Shown one piece after another: positions 9,785 to 21,445 of a stretch of DNA of 64,000 nt; positions within the stretch are counted from its first letter, which is position 1, and each line of letters begins with the position of its first letter. The stretch is taken from NCBI GenBank assembly GCA_020881915.1, contig JAJFPB010000004.1, positions 2,852,001 through 2,916,000 on the forward strand, read 5' to 3'. The notes under the pieces were generated by a model. The model searched no databases, had not been told where the DNA came from, and saw nothing but the letters and a program-made list of their open reading frames with translations. A program made the translations under genes and the position numbers. The DNA is from Paramyrothecium sp. XJ0827 (taxonomy: Eukaryota; Ascomycota; Sordariomycetes; Hypocreales; Stachybotryaceae).

Positions 9785-11046
9785 GTTGAGACTGCAAAGT
9801 TTACTCTTGAGGATGGTTGGGTTGGATGTAATGCCTGGTCGATTTGGTTGCGGCTATGATGTGGGATATATAAGAGAATGAAACACAACGACCAGTTACG
9901 CAGATTGACAAAGGGAAGGCGGACATTCTCTGCCTTTCTACCGCCGTAGCTACACAGCTCCTTCACGTGGCAAGTGACGTGGTACGGCTTTTCCTGTCAC
10001 CCCTTGCGTACACCTCTAGGAGCCCCTGGGGCGGAGAAGATGGATCATGGCGGCGCAATTGCCGTAGGACAATAAAAGGGCATCCAGCGTCGATCCCCAG
10101 GGCGATCCCTCGAGCGCGCACGGCATCCACAAACAAGCCTAACCCGCATTGCCACATTGCATTGGACACTGGGGCGCTGGACTCGCAAGAGCGGCGCTAA
10201 AGATAGCTCCGTGAGACGGCGTGATCAAGATTGTCTACAGAGGGTTATGGTTCCAGCTGTGCGCGTGTGGATGGTGTTTGCTGTCAACTGTCGTACTGGA
10301 TGTGGTAGGCAAGGCAAGATATGCTAGGATGCACGAGTTGCGGGTTGCCTGTCCACGTTAATGCCCGTCGTCCCCTGAAGTGCAGGGGGGATCCACCATC
10401 GAAGGCTTTGGGGACCACAGTTTAAAAGCGGAACTTGAAAAGAAATGGTGGGTTTACGCAGGATATCCCTATTCTCCTGAGTTTGCCTATGTCTTTTGAT
10501 ACAACCTACATCAGTAAAATACTGGTGTAGGTGAATGTGCTAGTACCGCGTGTTTGCAACATGATGCACGACATTTGTCTTGAGGTACTGGCTTGAGTGA
10601 GAGGCATTTCTCCTTCAATAAGTACTTGCAGGTTGCTCAAGAGTCCACTATTTTCAACTCTCAAATGGCTAGGGAGAAGTCGCTGCTTCTACCTGCGGTA
10701 GAGAGTTAATTTATGCAAAGTCGTTATCCACGTAAATTAAGGTACTTTGTAGCAAAGCCGCCGAGTTGTGCATGGAATTTTATGCTGTGCATGTGCATAT
10801 CGGCTGCTTTGAGTTGCCTTTTACCAAAGCTTGCGCCCTCCTACGGGGGACAAGCCACATCCGCCCCGCCAATCTATGAACAACCTGTGGCTGATCTCTT
10901 ACCCTCTGCACGTGACCCACAAACGCACCAAATTTTTCGCTCCCGACCGGGCTAACCACCAAAACCTCCAGCCGAAATTTCGCTTCCCGCCAAAACTTCC
11001 TCGTCAACCACCACCCGTCGACTAACCCCCCCCAGCCAGCACAACA
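9785..11046. other. intergenic promoter region (secreted protein gene and RPL36)
   Basis: This 1.26 kb gap lies between divergent genes. It should hold the promoter of the secreted protein on the left and of ribosomal protein eL36 on the right. The last 60 bases before 11047 are C-rich (a run of eight C at about 11027-11034), typical of a highly expressed gene's leader. No coding region or RNA gene is recognisable. Confidence 0.5.
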
Positions 11047-11727
11047 ATGGCCAAGGAAGCTACCGCCCGCAGCGGCCTCGCCGTTGGTCTCAACCACGGT
11101 CACGTACGTGTCACGATCTCACCTCGTGGAGGATCTCTGCTCCGCCTATTAGCAGACGATGGACGCTGACCGTTGCGACTCTGTTTCGTCTCTATAGAAA
11201 ACCACCGCCCGCGTCTCCAAGCCCCGTGTCTCCCGCACCAAGGGCCACCTGAGCAAGCGCACCGCTTTCGTCCGTGAGGTCGTCAAGGAGGTTGCCGGGT
11301 AAGTCTAATACATTTTTTCCCCGTTGGTTTCTTCAGCAAGAGGAGGAAGGGTTGTGGAGATTGAGGCCGGGCATCGAGCAGAGGAGCCAAGGCTTGGGAG
11401 AAGGATAAGCTTGCAGCGCTGGGAGTGTTGATGCTGGGGAAGACGACGGAATTCGAAGTTTTGAACCAAAGCAGACGCTAACCATTCATCTCTGCAGTCT
11501 TGCCCCCTACGAGCGCCGCGTTATCGAGTTGCTGCGCAACAGCAAGGACAAGCGTGCCCGTAAGCTCGCCAAGAAGCGCGTACGTTGCCATAAACCCGAC
11601 CACAGCCTCAGTTCCGATGCAGTCTGCTAACTTTGATCCCCAACAGCTCGGTACCTTCGGCCGTGCCAAGAAGAAGGTCGACGAGCTCCAGCGTGTCATC
11701 GCCGAGTCTCGCCGTGCTGGTCACTAA
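11047..11727 (+). CDS. RPL36: 60S ribosomal protein eL36
   Basis: This is a structural protein of the large cytosolic ribosomal subunit. Exons at 11047-11103, 11198-11298, 11498-11579 and 11647-11727 give 106 residues, the usual length for the family. Diagnostic blocks are [11 protein letters not shown] at the N-terminus, [57 protein letters not shown] and the basic C-terminus [23 protein letters not shown]. All three introns have GTACGT or GTAAGT donors and CAG/TAG acceptors, and every junction restores the frame. Three introns in a 321-base coding sequence is typical for filamentous-fungal ribosomal protein genes. The assignment is firm. Confidence 0.96.
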
Positions 11728-12146
11728 ATCCAGCAAAGCGGACTGGTGACATGACATGAAAAAAGCACTGAATTTGGGGTTTCTGGCATACTTGGGTTTC
11801 GCATGGATTGGCGTGGTCACGATTTGACGGCTGTGATGTATTGATGGCTGGGAACAGTCACGCAGCTATCCGGGAATACCAAATTTCGATTGAACACTAC
11901 AAACTTCCCTTCCTGATTACCACATGGGAACCTTTGCGGTGTCATGCCTTTCATGCTTGTAGGGATATAAGCTTTTCCATGCTATAATTAAAATGCCGCC
12001 ATAGTAACAGAGATACTCCAAACACCTTTGCTCCCCAACCATCTATTCTTGCGAAGCACATTTCTTGCTAGCCAGGTGGCGAGAGAGCGTAGTCTAAGCT
12101 CATGCCCACGGCAACCAAGAGTTATCCCGGTCCCAATGTGTTCAGT
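11728..12146. other. intergenic stretch between convergent genes
   Basis: These 419 bases lie between the stop codons of RPL36 (+) and the UBX protein gene (-) and should contain both 3' untranslated regions. No other feature is seen. Confidence 0.5.
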
Positions 12147-13721
12147 TCACTTTTTTCCAAATTTGAACCACTTGGGCACCTTCTTTCCTCCCCCCTCTTT
12201 TCCGTCTTCCTTGTTTTCTGTTGCTTGGGAATCGGCCTGTGGTTGAGAATCCTTGGGCTCTTCAACGACTTCCGGTACCTGAGGGATCTCAATTGCTTGG
12301 CCCTGCCTGGCGACACTGGACTTCAGGAATGGCTGTTTGCGTATTTGAGGGGGCACGGCATCATCCCAAATCAAGTTGACCAAGGTACGGCCCGAGAGTT
12401 TGTACGCTCTTATGAGGGCGTTCCCGGAGTTATCGTCATCCTTGATAATGGTCTTGCCCCCTGACAGGACGAGCCGGAACTTCTCCTCACTGCTTGCCAT
12501 GACATGTCGCACGGCCTCGTACAGAAAAGCCCCCGTTTCCTGAGGGCCGATTTCCCAGTCACTGCTTGTGTTGTCCGGGAAGCGCACCTTGATGAGTACG
12601 GACTTGACAGCCGCAATCTTGGCTTCCTCAGCCGCAGCCCTGTCTTCAAGCTCCTTATCGGATAACAGCCTCTTGTTCCTTGCGCTCTGTAATAGGCGTG
12701 CTTGGTGCAACTGTGCGTGGGCAATGGTGGGTGTGTAGTCTCCATCATTGGCGGGTGCGAGAGCCGCCGCAGGCGTGGTGCCTGTCGGGGCGAGGAAGAC
12801 GTGTACAGGTTGATACGGATCCTCACCCCTCGAAGGCTTCGAGTCCACATCCATGGCATCGCTAGGTTCCGGCTGTTGTTGCTCAGAATCCGCTTGTGGA
12901 ATTTCTTTCAGTTGCGCAATGGGTTCAGAGGGAGGTGGTGATAGCGCTTTGGCTTGTTCTGGGCTTTCTCCGTTGGGACCAGTGACCTTCTCTTCCTTTT
13001 TCTGGGCAACTTCATGCTCCGCTGCCTCTTCTTCTTTGAAGAACTGTCCAATCTGCCCCATGGCCTCAAAAAGCGTCTGCTCCGTCTGTTTGAAGGTAAG
13101 CCTGATCAGCACACTCCCAGAGTTGTAGCCTAGCTGGCTCAGCGTCTTTTGGAAATCTTGAAACGAGGCGAGCTCTCGACCCATGATGTTGAGGACGGGG
13201 GTCTCATAGAGCAACTGGCCGCTCCCTGAGGACGTGCCACTGTTTGTCTGAGCAATGCCACGAGAAGTAAAGTTGAGATTTCGACCTTGGTTGGCAACAC
13301 CGCTTTCGAACTGCCGGAGAACCTTCCATAACGTCAAGTCGGAGGGAAATTTGTGTATTAGTCGACCACCAGGGATCTCTTTGGCTTCGGGCTGAGGCAC
13401 TTGAAGAGCAACTTGGACTGCCGAAGGTGTTTTTGATTTCTGAACGAGCTCGAGCTTTGCGCCAGGGCTCAGGCCAGAGGTGCGAAAGGGGACGGACAGG
13501 TCGACTTGCTTCTGGTTGTGCCTGTTTGCACGGGGTTAGAACGAGGCTACATGATGGCCAGGCTAAGCAGGGTCAAGCACTTACTTGACGAGGTACTTGT
13601 CGCTCGGAAGATTCAGCTTTTTGCAAGCTTCTTGCAAGACGTCAGAGAGATATGTGCCTGGCGTGACTTTGACAGTCGTCCGGCGCAAGTCGCTGGCGAT
13701 GACCACGACGTGAGCGGACAT
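12147..13721 (-). CDS. UBX4: UBX domain protein, TUG/ASPSCR1 (Ubx4) type
   Basis: This is a probable cofactor of the Cdc48/p97 ATPase in protein degradation and membrane traffic. Exons at 13721-13585 and 13521-12147 (63-base intron) give 503 residues. The N-terminal 75 or so residues (MSAHVVVIASDLRRTTVKVTP... to KHNQKQVDLS) form the ubiquitin-like TUG-UBL1 domain that marks this subfamily. The middle is a Glu/Pro/Gln-rich linker containing the conserved helix FQKTLSQLGYNSGSVLIRL near residues 168-187. The UBX domain spans about 351-431 (VLIKVRFPDNTSSDWEIGPQE through LSGRTLVNLIWDD). The tail is basic (KKVPKWFKFGKK). It is transcribed away from proteasome subunit beta3 across a shared 0.9 kb promoter, which is suggestive given the shared degradation pathway. 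Confidence 0.88.
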
Positions 13722-14633
13722 TGTGATGACGTGGCAGCGCTATAAGCCAAGTTCGACGAGTCTAGGTAGCACTGGATTTGATGACGATCGGAGAGTGAAG
13801 AAAACCTCGTCGGGCGACACCGGGAGTGACTGGTGGCAGAGGAAGATGGGAACGGCGTCGTACGAGCTTGATATGTAGGACTGTCCTTTGGTGGGGTTGT
13901 GGCGGGGGACCAGTTATGGGCGGTTTGAGCGTGTGAATAGGGATCAGATGGGAGGTATGTGGTCGTTTGGCCGTTCAATAGTCGTCCAGCATGACAAGAC
14001 TCCCACAAATCAGCGTGTGTTGTTCAGGGACTTAAAGCGTCAATCAGCTTGGTGCGGGAGGACGGCACGCCTGGCTTGGCCCCGTCCATCACAGGCTTCT
14101 CGAACAATCCGCAGGCAGCGTCGTGGTGAGGTAACCGCGAACACCAAGCTGAGCTTAGGCCAATCAAAAGCTCCACAGCGTCTTGGGAAAGGTACTTGGT
14201 GGCTGCGCTCTGGGCTGACGACGGTCTAGGTATCGATACCAGCCCGACCTGCGCAAAAGGCACCTTGGCTCAAGTACCTTATCCTCCACCTACCACCTTA
14301 GGTACTTGAGGTACCTGCTAGAGGTAGGCCACGCCAGACCGTGTTGCCTTGCATCAGCCAGACGCTACAAGCTGCTTCGGCACGCCTGCCTTACCTTACC
14401 TCACTGTGCAAGGGAGCTCCAGCGAACCTCTCCTCTGGTCACCATCCAACCGCACCGCAACACTATCGCAACCACCGACTCCAAACGACGACGCCCATTC
14501 CGAACGGCACATATTCTCCCCGCACTCGGCATAGGACTCGCGCTGCGTCTGCTGACCCGAAGATACAATCCATTGACGCCGCCGCCATCGGCATTTGGGC
14601 CCGTGTTCTGTCTGCTTCGTGCCATCCATCATC
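13722..14633. promoter_or_regulatory. divergent promoter of UBX4-like and PUP3 genes
   Basis: These 912 bases separate the start codons of two divergently transcribed genes of the ubiquitin-proteasome system. A dense cluster of TACCT/AGGTA motifs, including AGGTACTTGAGGTACCT, lies at about 14271-14330, with a further CCTTACCTTACCT at about 14391-14402. Short open frames on both strands here are not convincing. A regulatory role is inferred from position only. Confidence 0.5.
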
Positions 14634-15522
14634 ATGGTATGTTAAGCTCTGTCCCGACCTTTGACCATCCTTTTGTTCCTATACTGAACTCTGTGCCTCG
14701 CGTTACAGTCATCCCCCTTCTCGATAAGTTAGTCCGGCCTATTCACCGCTTCCTCCTACCTCGCGGACGCCCATACGATCCTACCCCGAACAATGTACTA
14801 ACCATATGCTGCAGACGGCGGCGCCTGCGTCGCCATGGTGGGCAAGGACTGCGTCGCCATCGCCTGTGACCTGCGCCTCGGCCTCCAGGCCCTCACCGTC
14901 TCCAATAACTTCCCCAAGATCTTCCAGTACGGCAACAACGTCTTCCTGGGCCTGACGGGCCTGGCCACCGACGTCAGCACCGTCAGCGACCTCTTCCGTT
15001 ACAAGGTCAACATGTACCGCCTCCGCGAGGAGCGTCACATCGCCCCTCGAACCTTTGCCAACCTCGTCTCCTCGTCCCTCTACGAGCGCCGCTTCGGCCC
15101 CTACTTCGTCTCGCCCGTCGTTGCCGGCATCGAGCCCAAGACTGGCGAGCCCTTCATCTGCGGCTTCGACAGCATAGGCTGCATCGACTTTGCCAAGGAC
15201 TTCATCGTCTCTGGTACTGCCTCGGAGCAGCTTTTCGGCATGTGCGAGGGCTTGTGGGAGCCTGATCTGGTGCGTTTTTTGTCCACCGTAACACCCTTTC
15301 CAGAGAAGCCTGCATTCCGTGCTTCAATATTGGGCTCGAGAGTGTCAAACACGTGCTAACATACTGGTTACTATATAGAGCCCCGATGCTCTCTTCGAAA
15401 CCATCTCACAGGCGCTGTTGAACGCCATAGATCGCGATGCGTTGTCGGGATGGGGTGCCCATGTCTACATCATTGAGAAGGACAAGGTCACCAAGAGGTT
15501 ACTAAAGGGCAGGCAAGATTAA
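14634..15522 (+). CDS. PUP3: 20S proteasome subunit beta type-3
   Basis: This is a non-catalytic subunit of the inner beta ring of the 20S proteasome. Exons are 14634-14636 (the ATG alone), 14709-14727 (19 bases), 14815-15269 and 15379-15522, giving 206 residues. The predicted N-terminus, [20 protein letters not shown], matches the family. It can only be built by joining the ATG to the 19-base exon and then to AC GGC GGC. Family blocks follow: [61 protein letters not shown] and [20 protein letters not shown]. The C-terminus is [23 protein letters not shown]. As expected for beta3, there is no processed active-site threonine. A naive call would start at the internal ATG at 14835 and lose the first 13 residues. 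Confidence 0.94.
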
Positions 15523-15823
15523 GGTCGCGTTGTGGTTGGAGTCTGGCATGCCGGCAACGGTGAGGGAAATCTTCTCTGCCTGCATGTTGTACGAATAGAA
15601 AACTCGGTCAAATGCTTAGAGCCAGATCACCAGGACGATTTATAGCCCTGAGCCAAGGTGCGACCATTACAAATTATGAGATGAATTATTGCCATGAGTC
15701 ACCTGCCGCCATGCAATCTTTAGACTTCTTGATTCATGCACTTGAGCTACAGTTCTGATATCTAACACATCTAAACCAGCGCCGTTCATGCATAATGCAT
15801 CCACTCTAGTTTCTATGTAACTT
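15523..15823. other. intergenic stretch between convergent genes
   Basis: These 301 bases, AT-rich, lie between the 3' ends of PUP3 and the Ca2+-ATPase gene. They are presumably untranslated 3' regions. Nothing else is recognisable. Confidence 0.5.
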
Positions 15824-18800
15824 CTATTGGTTCTTCTTGTTGGTGATGACAGGCTTCACCTCTGTCTTCTGTAAAAAGTATCCCCTCTCAATGAACTTGA
15901 GGACCTCGTCAAGGAGGCTGATAAACCAGTTAGTAAGGGGCCAGAAGCAGAAGAAGGGGCGGGGAACTTACATGACAGGTGCGCTAATGGCCACCACTGC
16001 CTTCCACTCCTCGGTGTTCAGAGGCACGATGGAGAAGAGGGTTTGTAGCACGGGGGTGTACAGTAGAGCAAAGTGGAGCGCCATCGACAGGGCGATGGCG
16101 TAGACAAGCATCATGTTCTTCCAAAGGGGCAGAGTAAGCAGCGACTCGCTTGAAGAAAGCGCGTTCATGGCGTTGAACATCTCAATCACGACGAGGATCG
16201 AAAGAGAGACGGTCGAGGCAGCCTTGGACATGTCGTTGGTGAACATCTGGCAGCCAACCTCGGGGAACTCAACCGAGCAGTGGTGGAAGCGGGAGAGCTG
16301 GGTGTAGCTGATCTGGGGGCCGTCGGGGTTGTACATGAACCACCAGACGTAGCCAGCAACAGTCGCCAAGCCGACGTAGGTGCCGATGATCAGGTAGCGG
16401 AAGAAGAGCCAGCCGCCGATGAGGGCCTCGTCACGCCTGCGGGGCTGGCGCCTCATGATGTCGTGGTCAGGCGGGTTGAACGAGAGGGCAGTCGCGGGCA
16501 GGCCATCGGTAACGAGGTTGACCCAGAGCAGCTGCACGGGGATGAGAGCCTCGGGAAGACCCAGAGCCGCCGTGACGAAGATGGACACGACCTCGCCGAT
16601 GTTGGAAGAGATCAAGTAGCGGATGAACTGCTGAGTGTTGTTGTAGATGGCGCGACCCTCCTCGATGGCAACCTCGATAGTGGCAAAGTTGCTGTCGGCC
16701 AGGACCATGTCAGCGGCCAGCTTGGACACATCGGTACCGGATCCCATGGCGACTCCAATGTCGGCCTTCTTGAGAGCGGGGGCATCGTTGACACCGTCGC
16801 CCGTCATGGCCACAACCTCACCAATTGACTGAAGGAGGTCGACGAGCTTTGACTTGTGACCAGGCTCGACACGGGAGAACAGCGAGGCCCTCTTGGCCGC
16901 CTCGAGCTGCTCACTTTCGCTAAGGTTGTCGAACTCGCGTCCAGTGTAGCTCTTGCCAGTGAGGTCCTCGTCGGGCCCAAAGACACCAATCTTTCGGCAG
17001 ATGCTCTCAGCCGTGTTGGGGTTGTCACCAGTGATGACGATGACACGGATTCCGGCGTCCTTGCATTGCTGGATCGAGCCAGGGACCTCTGCCCTGGGAG
17101 GATCCAACATGCCCACCATACCCAGGAAAGTCATGTTCTGCTCAAGCTGAGCATACTGTTCGGTCGATTTGGCAGAATGAATCAGGGAGTTATTGGAGAC
17201 ATCGTCAATGCTGGCAAGAGCAATAACACGAAGACCAAGGTTACCATACTCGACGATCTCCTGGACCAGGAACTCGGAGAGCTTCTTGTTCAAAGGCACC
17301 TCCTTGCCATTGGGTCCCAGAAGAGCCTTGGAGCAACGGTCAATGATGGATTCGGGAGCTCCCTTCACCAAGAGCTTCTTCTTGTTTCCGTCTTGGACGA
17401 GCACAGACATGCTCTTCCTGTCGCGAGAGAATTCATAGGTGGCCAGGCGAGGCATCCTCTTCTGGTACTGAGCGCTGGCATAGTGAACACAGTCGGCAGG
17501 GTTGGTTCCTTGGGGCGGGCAGGGTCCGATCTTCTCCGTGAGAACTCTCAAGGCACCCTCAGTGGGCTCGCCGATGTTGCTGAAGGTTTCGCTTCGGCTG
17601 TCGTAGGCCAGCTGAGCATCATTGCAAAGAGCAGCCACTTCAGTAAGCCGTCGGGCGGTCTCCGAAGTAGCCGTGAGGTTGTCCACAGGCTTGCCATTGA
17701 CGAGAATCGCGCCCTGAGGGGCGAAAGTGGTACCTTCGACGTCCAGCTCAGTGAGTCCAGTGCCGTTCTCGTTCAGGTAAGCGATCTTGTTGACGCTCAT
17801 CTGGTTGGTGGTCAACGTGCCGGTCTTGTCGGAGCAGATGACGCTGCAGCTTCCCAGCGTTTCAACGGAGGGCAAGCTACGGACGACGGCGTTCTTAGCG
17901 GCCATCTTCCTGGTACCAAGCGCGAGACAAGTGGTAATGACAACGGCCAAGCCTTCGGGGATGGCGGCGACGCCCAAGGAGACGGCAATCTTGAGATAGT
18001 AAATAGCTCCCTTGGTCCAGCTGCCATGGCTGGGGTCGTTGAAGTTGGGAAGGTTGATAAGCCAGACGAGAATGCAGATGACGGTGATGACCTTTGCCAA
18101 GCTGTCGCCAAAATCGTTCAGCTTCTGCTTCAGGGGGGTGGGCTCCGAGATCTGAGCGGTAATACTGTCGTGGATATCTCCAATAGCAGTATTTGAACCA
18201 GTGAGGACCACGACGGCCTTGGCGCGTCCGGTGACGACGGTTGTGCCGGAGAACAGAATGTTCACCTGATCCTGTAGAACAGCCTTGTCGTCCTTGACGA
18301 CAGCCTTGGGGTCCTTGCTAACACTCTCGCTCTCGCCAGTGAGGATGGCCTGGTCAACGGAGAAGCTGTTGCTCTCGATGGAAAGAATGCGGCAGTCGGC
18401 CGGGATGCGGTCGCCAACAGCAATGGTGACGATGTCTCCAGGCACCAGTTCCTCGGCCTTGACGCGGGACACAACACCACCGTTTCGAACAACATTCGCT
18501 TCGTTGGCGGAGTATTCTTGCAGGGCAGCAATGGCTTTCTCGGCGCTGCTCTCCTGCGAAACACCGACGACGGCATTGAGGATAAGGATGGTGAGAATCT
18601 GGGAAGGTTAGTAGCTGCCGCAGAATGCGCAGAATGCGCGCGAGTGCTCGTAATTCTACTTACAACAGCGGGGTCGACGAAGGCGCTCCAACCGCCCTCC
18701 TCCTCGAAGAGGGCGAGGATGAAGGAAACAGCTGCGGAACCGAGCAAGATGAGAACAAGCTGATCCTTGAACTGCTCGAGAATCAAGTGCCACAGAGGCG

Positions 18801-19013
18801 TGGGTGGCTCTTCAGGGATGGCTAAAGCAACTATTAGAACCGGAAGGTGAAGCGCGGGGCGCGAACAACATCGAAGTGTCTTTCGGTTCACTCACCATTG
18901 CTGCCGTGCTCCTTTCGCAACTTGTCCACCTGGTCGTCAGAGAGACCGCTGCCGACGTCGACCTGGAACTTGGCTAGGACCTGGTCGACCGGGCGAGCAA
19001 AGGCATCGTCCAT
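15824..19013 (-). CDS. nca-1: SERCA-type Ca2+-transporting P-type ATPase
   Basis: This pump moves Ca2+ into the ER or related stores using ATP. Exons at 19013-18896, 18821-18664, 18598-15972 and 15917-15824 give 998 residues, the normal SERCA length. It starts [19 protein letters not shown], as expected for the family. P-type landmarks are TGES (about 179-182), the PEGL Ca2+-site helix (about 306-309), phosphorylation motif DKTGTLT with Asp349, [21 protein letters not shown], and membrane helices with [18 protein letters not shown]. The C-terminal exon adds [20 protein letters not shown]. The intron near the 5' end carries a textbook branch site (CTAAC). The upstream DNA is CT-rich on the coding strand. 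Budding yeast lacks this class (it has Pmr1 instead), so the gene marks a filamentous ascomycete. Confidence 0.95.
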
Positions 19014-21445
19014 GCTTGCTTGGCGTGCGTAGGCGCCGAGGATCACTTTGCTGCGAGACTGCGCAAGTCGGACGGGGGCCGATAACGGGGTAAGGCGGTG
19101 GGAGGATTCGTGATGCTTGCGCGCGAGAGAGACAAGCTCCAAACGAAAAGGGCAACACGCAAGGGAAGGGAAGGGCAGGGAGGAGAAGGAGAGAATGGGG
19201 AGCGGGGGATGAAGGATTGAAGGGAGTGTGAAATCGACGAAGAAGAAGAAGCGAAGGGTCAAGCGCTTGTCATGGCCGTCCCGATGTGTCCAAGAAATGC
19301 CAAACAAAAAGACCCACGTGGCGGAGAAGGAAGGCTGAAGAAGATTCCCGATGCCAGGGCTCAGGTAGAAAGTTCAACGTGTCGTTAATTTTTCTTTGGC
19401 GGCGGCAGCTCCCCTGTAGCCAGTTCCCAAAGCCTGGCCAAACAAGGGGGCCGCGCACTGAGCCTCGCCCCTCGTGGCCCCTTGGGCCCCTCCACCAGCC
19501 AGTCAGAGGCTCTGGGGGTGCCACCTAGCGTCGGCTAGTTCCTGGCGCCGCCTCCAATCACCAGCCGCCCCAGAGCAGGCTCTTAAAGACCGTACCCCAG
19601 ACTCGAACCCCTACGGTACCTGAGCCCCTGCGGATAGGCCCCGACCAGTGTTAGTGAGTTGAGGGAAGGCAAGGCAAGGCAAGGCATGGACCCATTGGTT
19701 CCGGCGCCCGATGCATCGTCCAGTGCCCCTCGGCCAGCCCACGCTTTCCGCCTCGACACCTTTTCCCGCTGTCCCTCGTCGGCCACAGCGAAGCTTGCCT
19801 CAACGTCAAAGGCCTTGGCCTCGCCCTCGGATGCAGTGAGAGAGCGCCGTCGGCACGAGTGGGTACGCAGCTTACGTACCTCCGTGGTTCTGAAGGCTCA
19901 GAATTGCCATGCCAAGTCCGGATTGTCCATGTCGCCGGTGGGGCTCCACGCCGATGTTCCGAAAGGACCCCCACCCCAAGGCTCGGCAAGGCCTGGCTTC
20001 AGGTACCGCCCCCCGCCATCTTTGCTGGAAGGGGTACATGATTGCATCAAGATGGTTGGATCTGGCACTGATCTGGCGCAAGCAAGCTGCTTCTTCCACA
20101 ATATCTACATTTGCAGGTTTTGTGCCGGCAAACTAAATGGGGTCTGCTCGACATCAGTCATGCGCCCTACTAGCCACTCTTGAAGTTCTCTTGGCAGCCC
20201 TGCTCACCCACTGCAGCTGCACGTCACTGCCAGACCCTTCATCAGGGTATGCCTCTCGGTGCGTATGGCACCATTGCATCCCTGAGGTTATGAGGTCAAC
20301 GTGTATCTTTGTTCCAGGCTGCACGGCCACATGCCAGTCAAACCGCACTTCGTTCAGATCAGAATATCGGGCCTTGTGTTATATTGTCTGAGATTGAGGG
20401 TCGTTGCCCAAATGGTCTTCCGCACGCATGTACATTGCAAGCCTATCTGTGATCTGTTTATAACGATGATGGCTAAACCGCAAGCCTAGCGCTGTCATTG
20501 CTCGACATGCGTCTTGTGAGGTTTTCCAGCACGTGTGTAGAAATGTCTGTTTCTGGCCCTCTTGGTACAGTATGTATGCTCATTGTGGCTGCGTTTGTGA
20601 GCTGCAAAATGCCTGTGTCTTGTTATGATGCAAGTCGACAGCCATCGTTTCACTAGCGACAATTGACCTCTTACATGGCGTTCTGACCTTTCCGGCACAC
20701 CTCAAAAGACGACTAATTTCAATCCTCTAGAATTGCGCTTCAGGTTCGACGCTTTGGTACGTCCCCGTATCCGCCGACAGATGCTCCCTCGTCATGAAAT
20801 CCGCCTTGCGTTCTTGTTGTGCACCTACTGGCTTATCTTCCCTTAAGGTGAGGTATCCAGTGATTCGAGGCCGCGGCACCCGGTCAGCGTCCGTCCACCA
20901 GCTCTAAAAGGCCAGGCCCTCCCATCGCCGTAGCACGACACTCTTGTGCTACATGTCCAGTGCCGTGAAACTATGCCTCCTTCTCGTGAACGCAAGCCAC
21001 TGCCGATGTTCGGTGCAGCCATGTTCGACTTGGGCCAAACTACGTCAGTGAGGTAGAGCCACTCGCATGCTCTTCCTGCGGCAGACACCAATTGGCACCT
21101 GCTCGCTCCGATCGGATCGGATGAGGGCGGTGCTCTACGGGGTTGTTCCTGGCAACCTATCCTCTGCCTGCCTCACCTCCTGCATCAACCGGCCGGAACT
21201 TGGGATGCTGGCTGGGACTTACTTTGAGGTCCGGGGTTATTTTGCCTTTGGCGACCCAGCCTCTCGTTCGCTAAACCACTTGTCTATGAATCCCGCATCC
21301 TGCATTCTTCCCCCTTCTCGTTTCCCACTCACCATGATTTGAAAACATTCAGACCTTCTGGATTTTTGGGGCCTTTTTTGGTGTTTTGAATCCCGCCTTC
21401 GCATGGCGGCTTTTTGGACTCTTACTATTCTGTCTTTCATAAGAC
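19014..21445. other. intergenic stretch between divergent genes
   Basis: This 2.4 kb gap lies upstream of both the Ca2+-ATPase and the RhoGEF. The first 250 bases are purine-rich on the + strand (CT-rich leader of the pump gene). A GGCAA tandem lies at about 19665-19689, and GGTACC-type motifs lie near 19615 and 20002. None of the open frames, up to 174 codons, has a recognisable domain. No tRNA was found. Confidence 0.5.
19665..19689 (+). repeat. GGCAA pentanucleotide tandem
   Basis: About four to five AAGGC/GGCAA units occur in a row. A longer tract of the same unit lies at 58463-58504. This is a simple sequence repeat in intergenic DNA. Confidence 0.75.

Noticed and set aside
13832..13840. 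GGTGGCAGA, close to the yeast proteasome control element GGTGGCAAA
   Set aside because: It has one mismatch, lies near the UBX gene end of the shared promoter, and a single 9-base near-match is expected by chance. It is not reported as a site.
14306..14869. 187-codon open frame overlapping the start of PUP3
   Set aside because: It overlaps the first PUP3 exons in a different frame and is promoter sequence without domain.
16856..18196. 446-codon open frame on the + strand
   Set aside because: It lies wholly antisense to the Ca2+-ATPase exon, has no domain and is explained by codon bias of the real gene.
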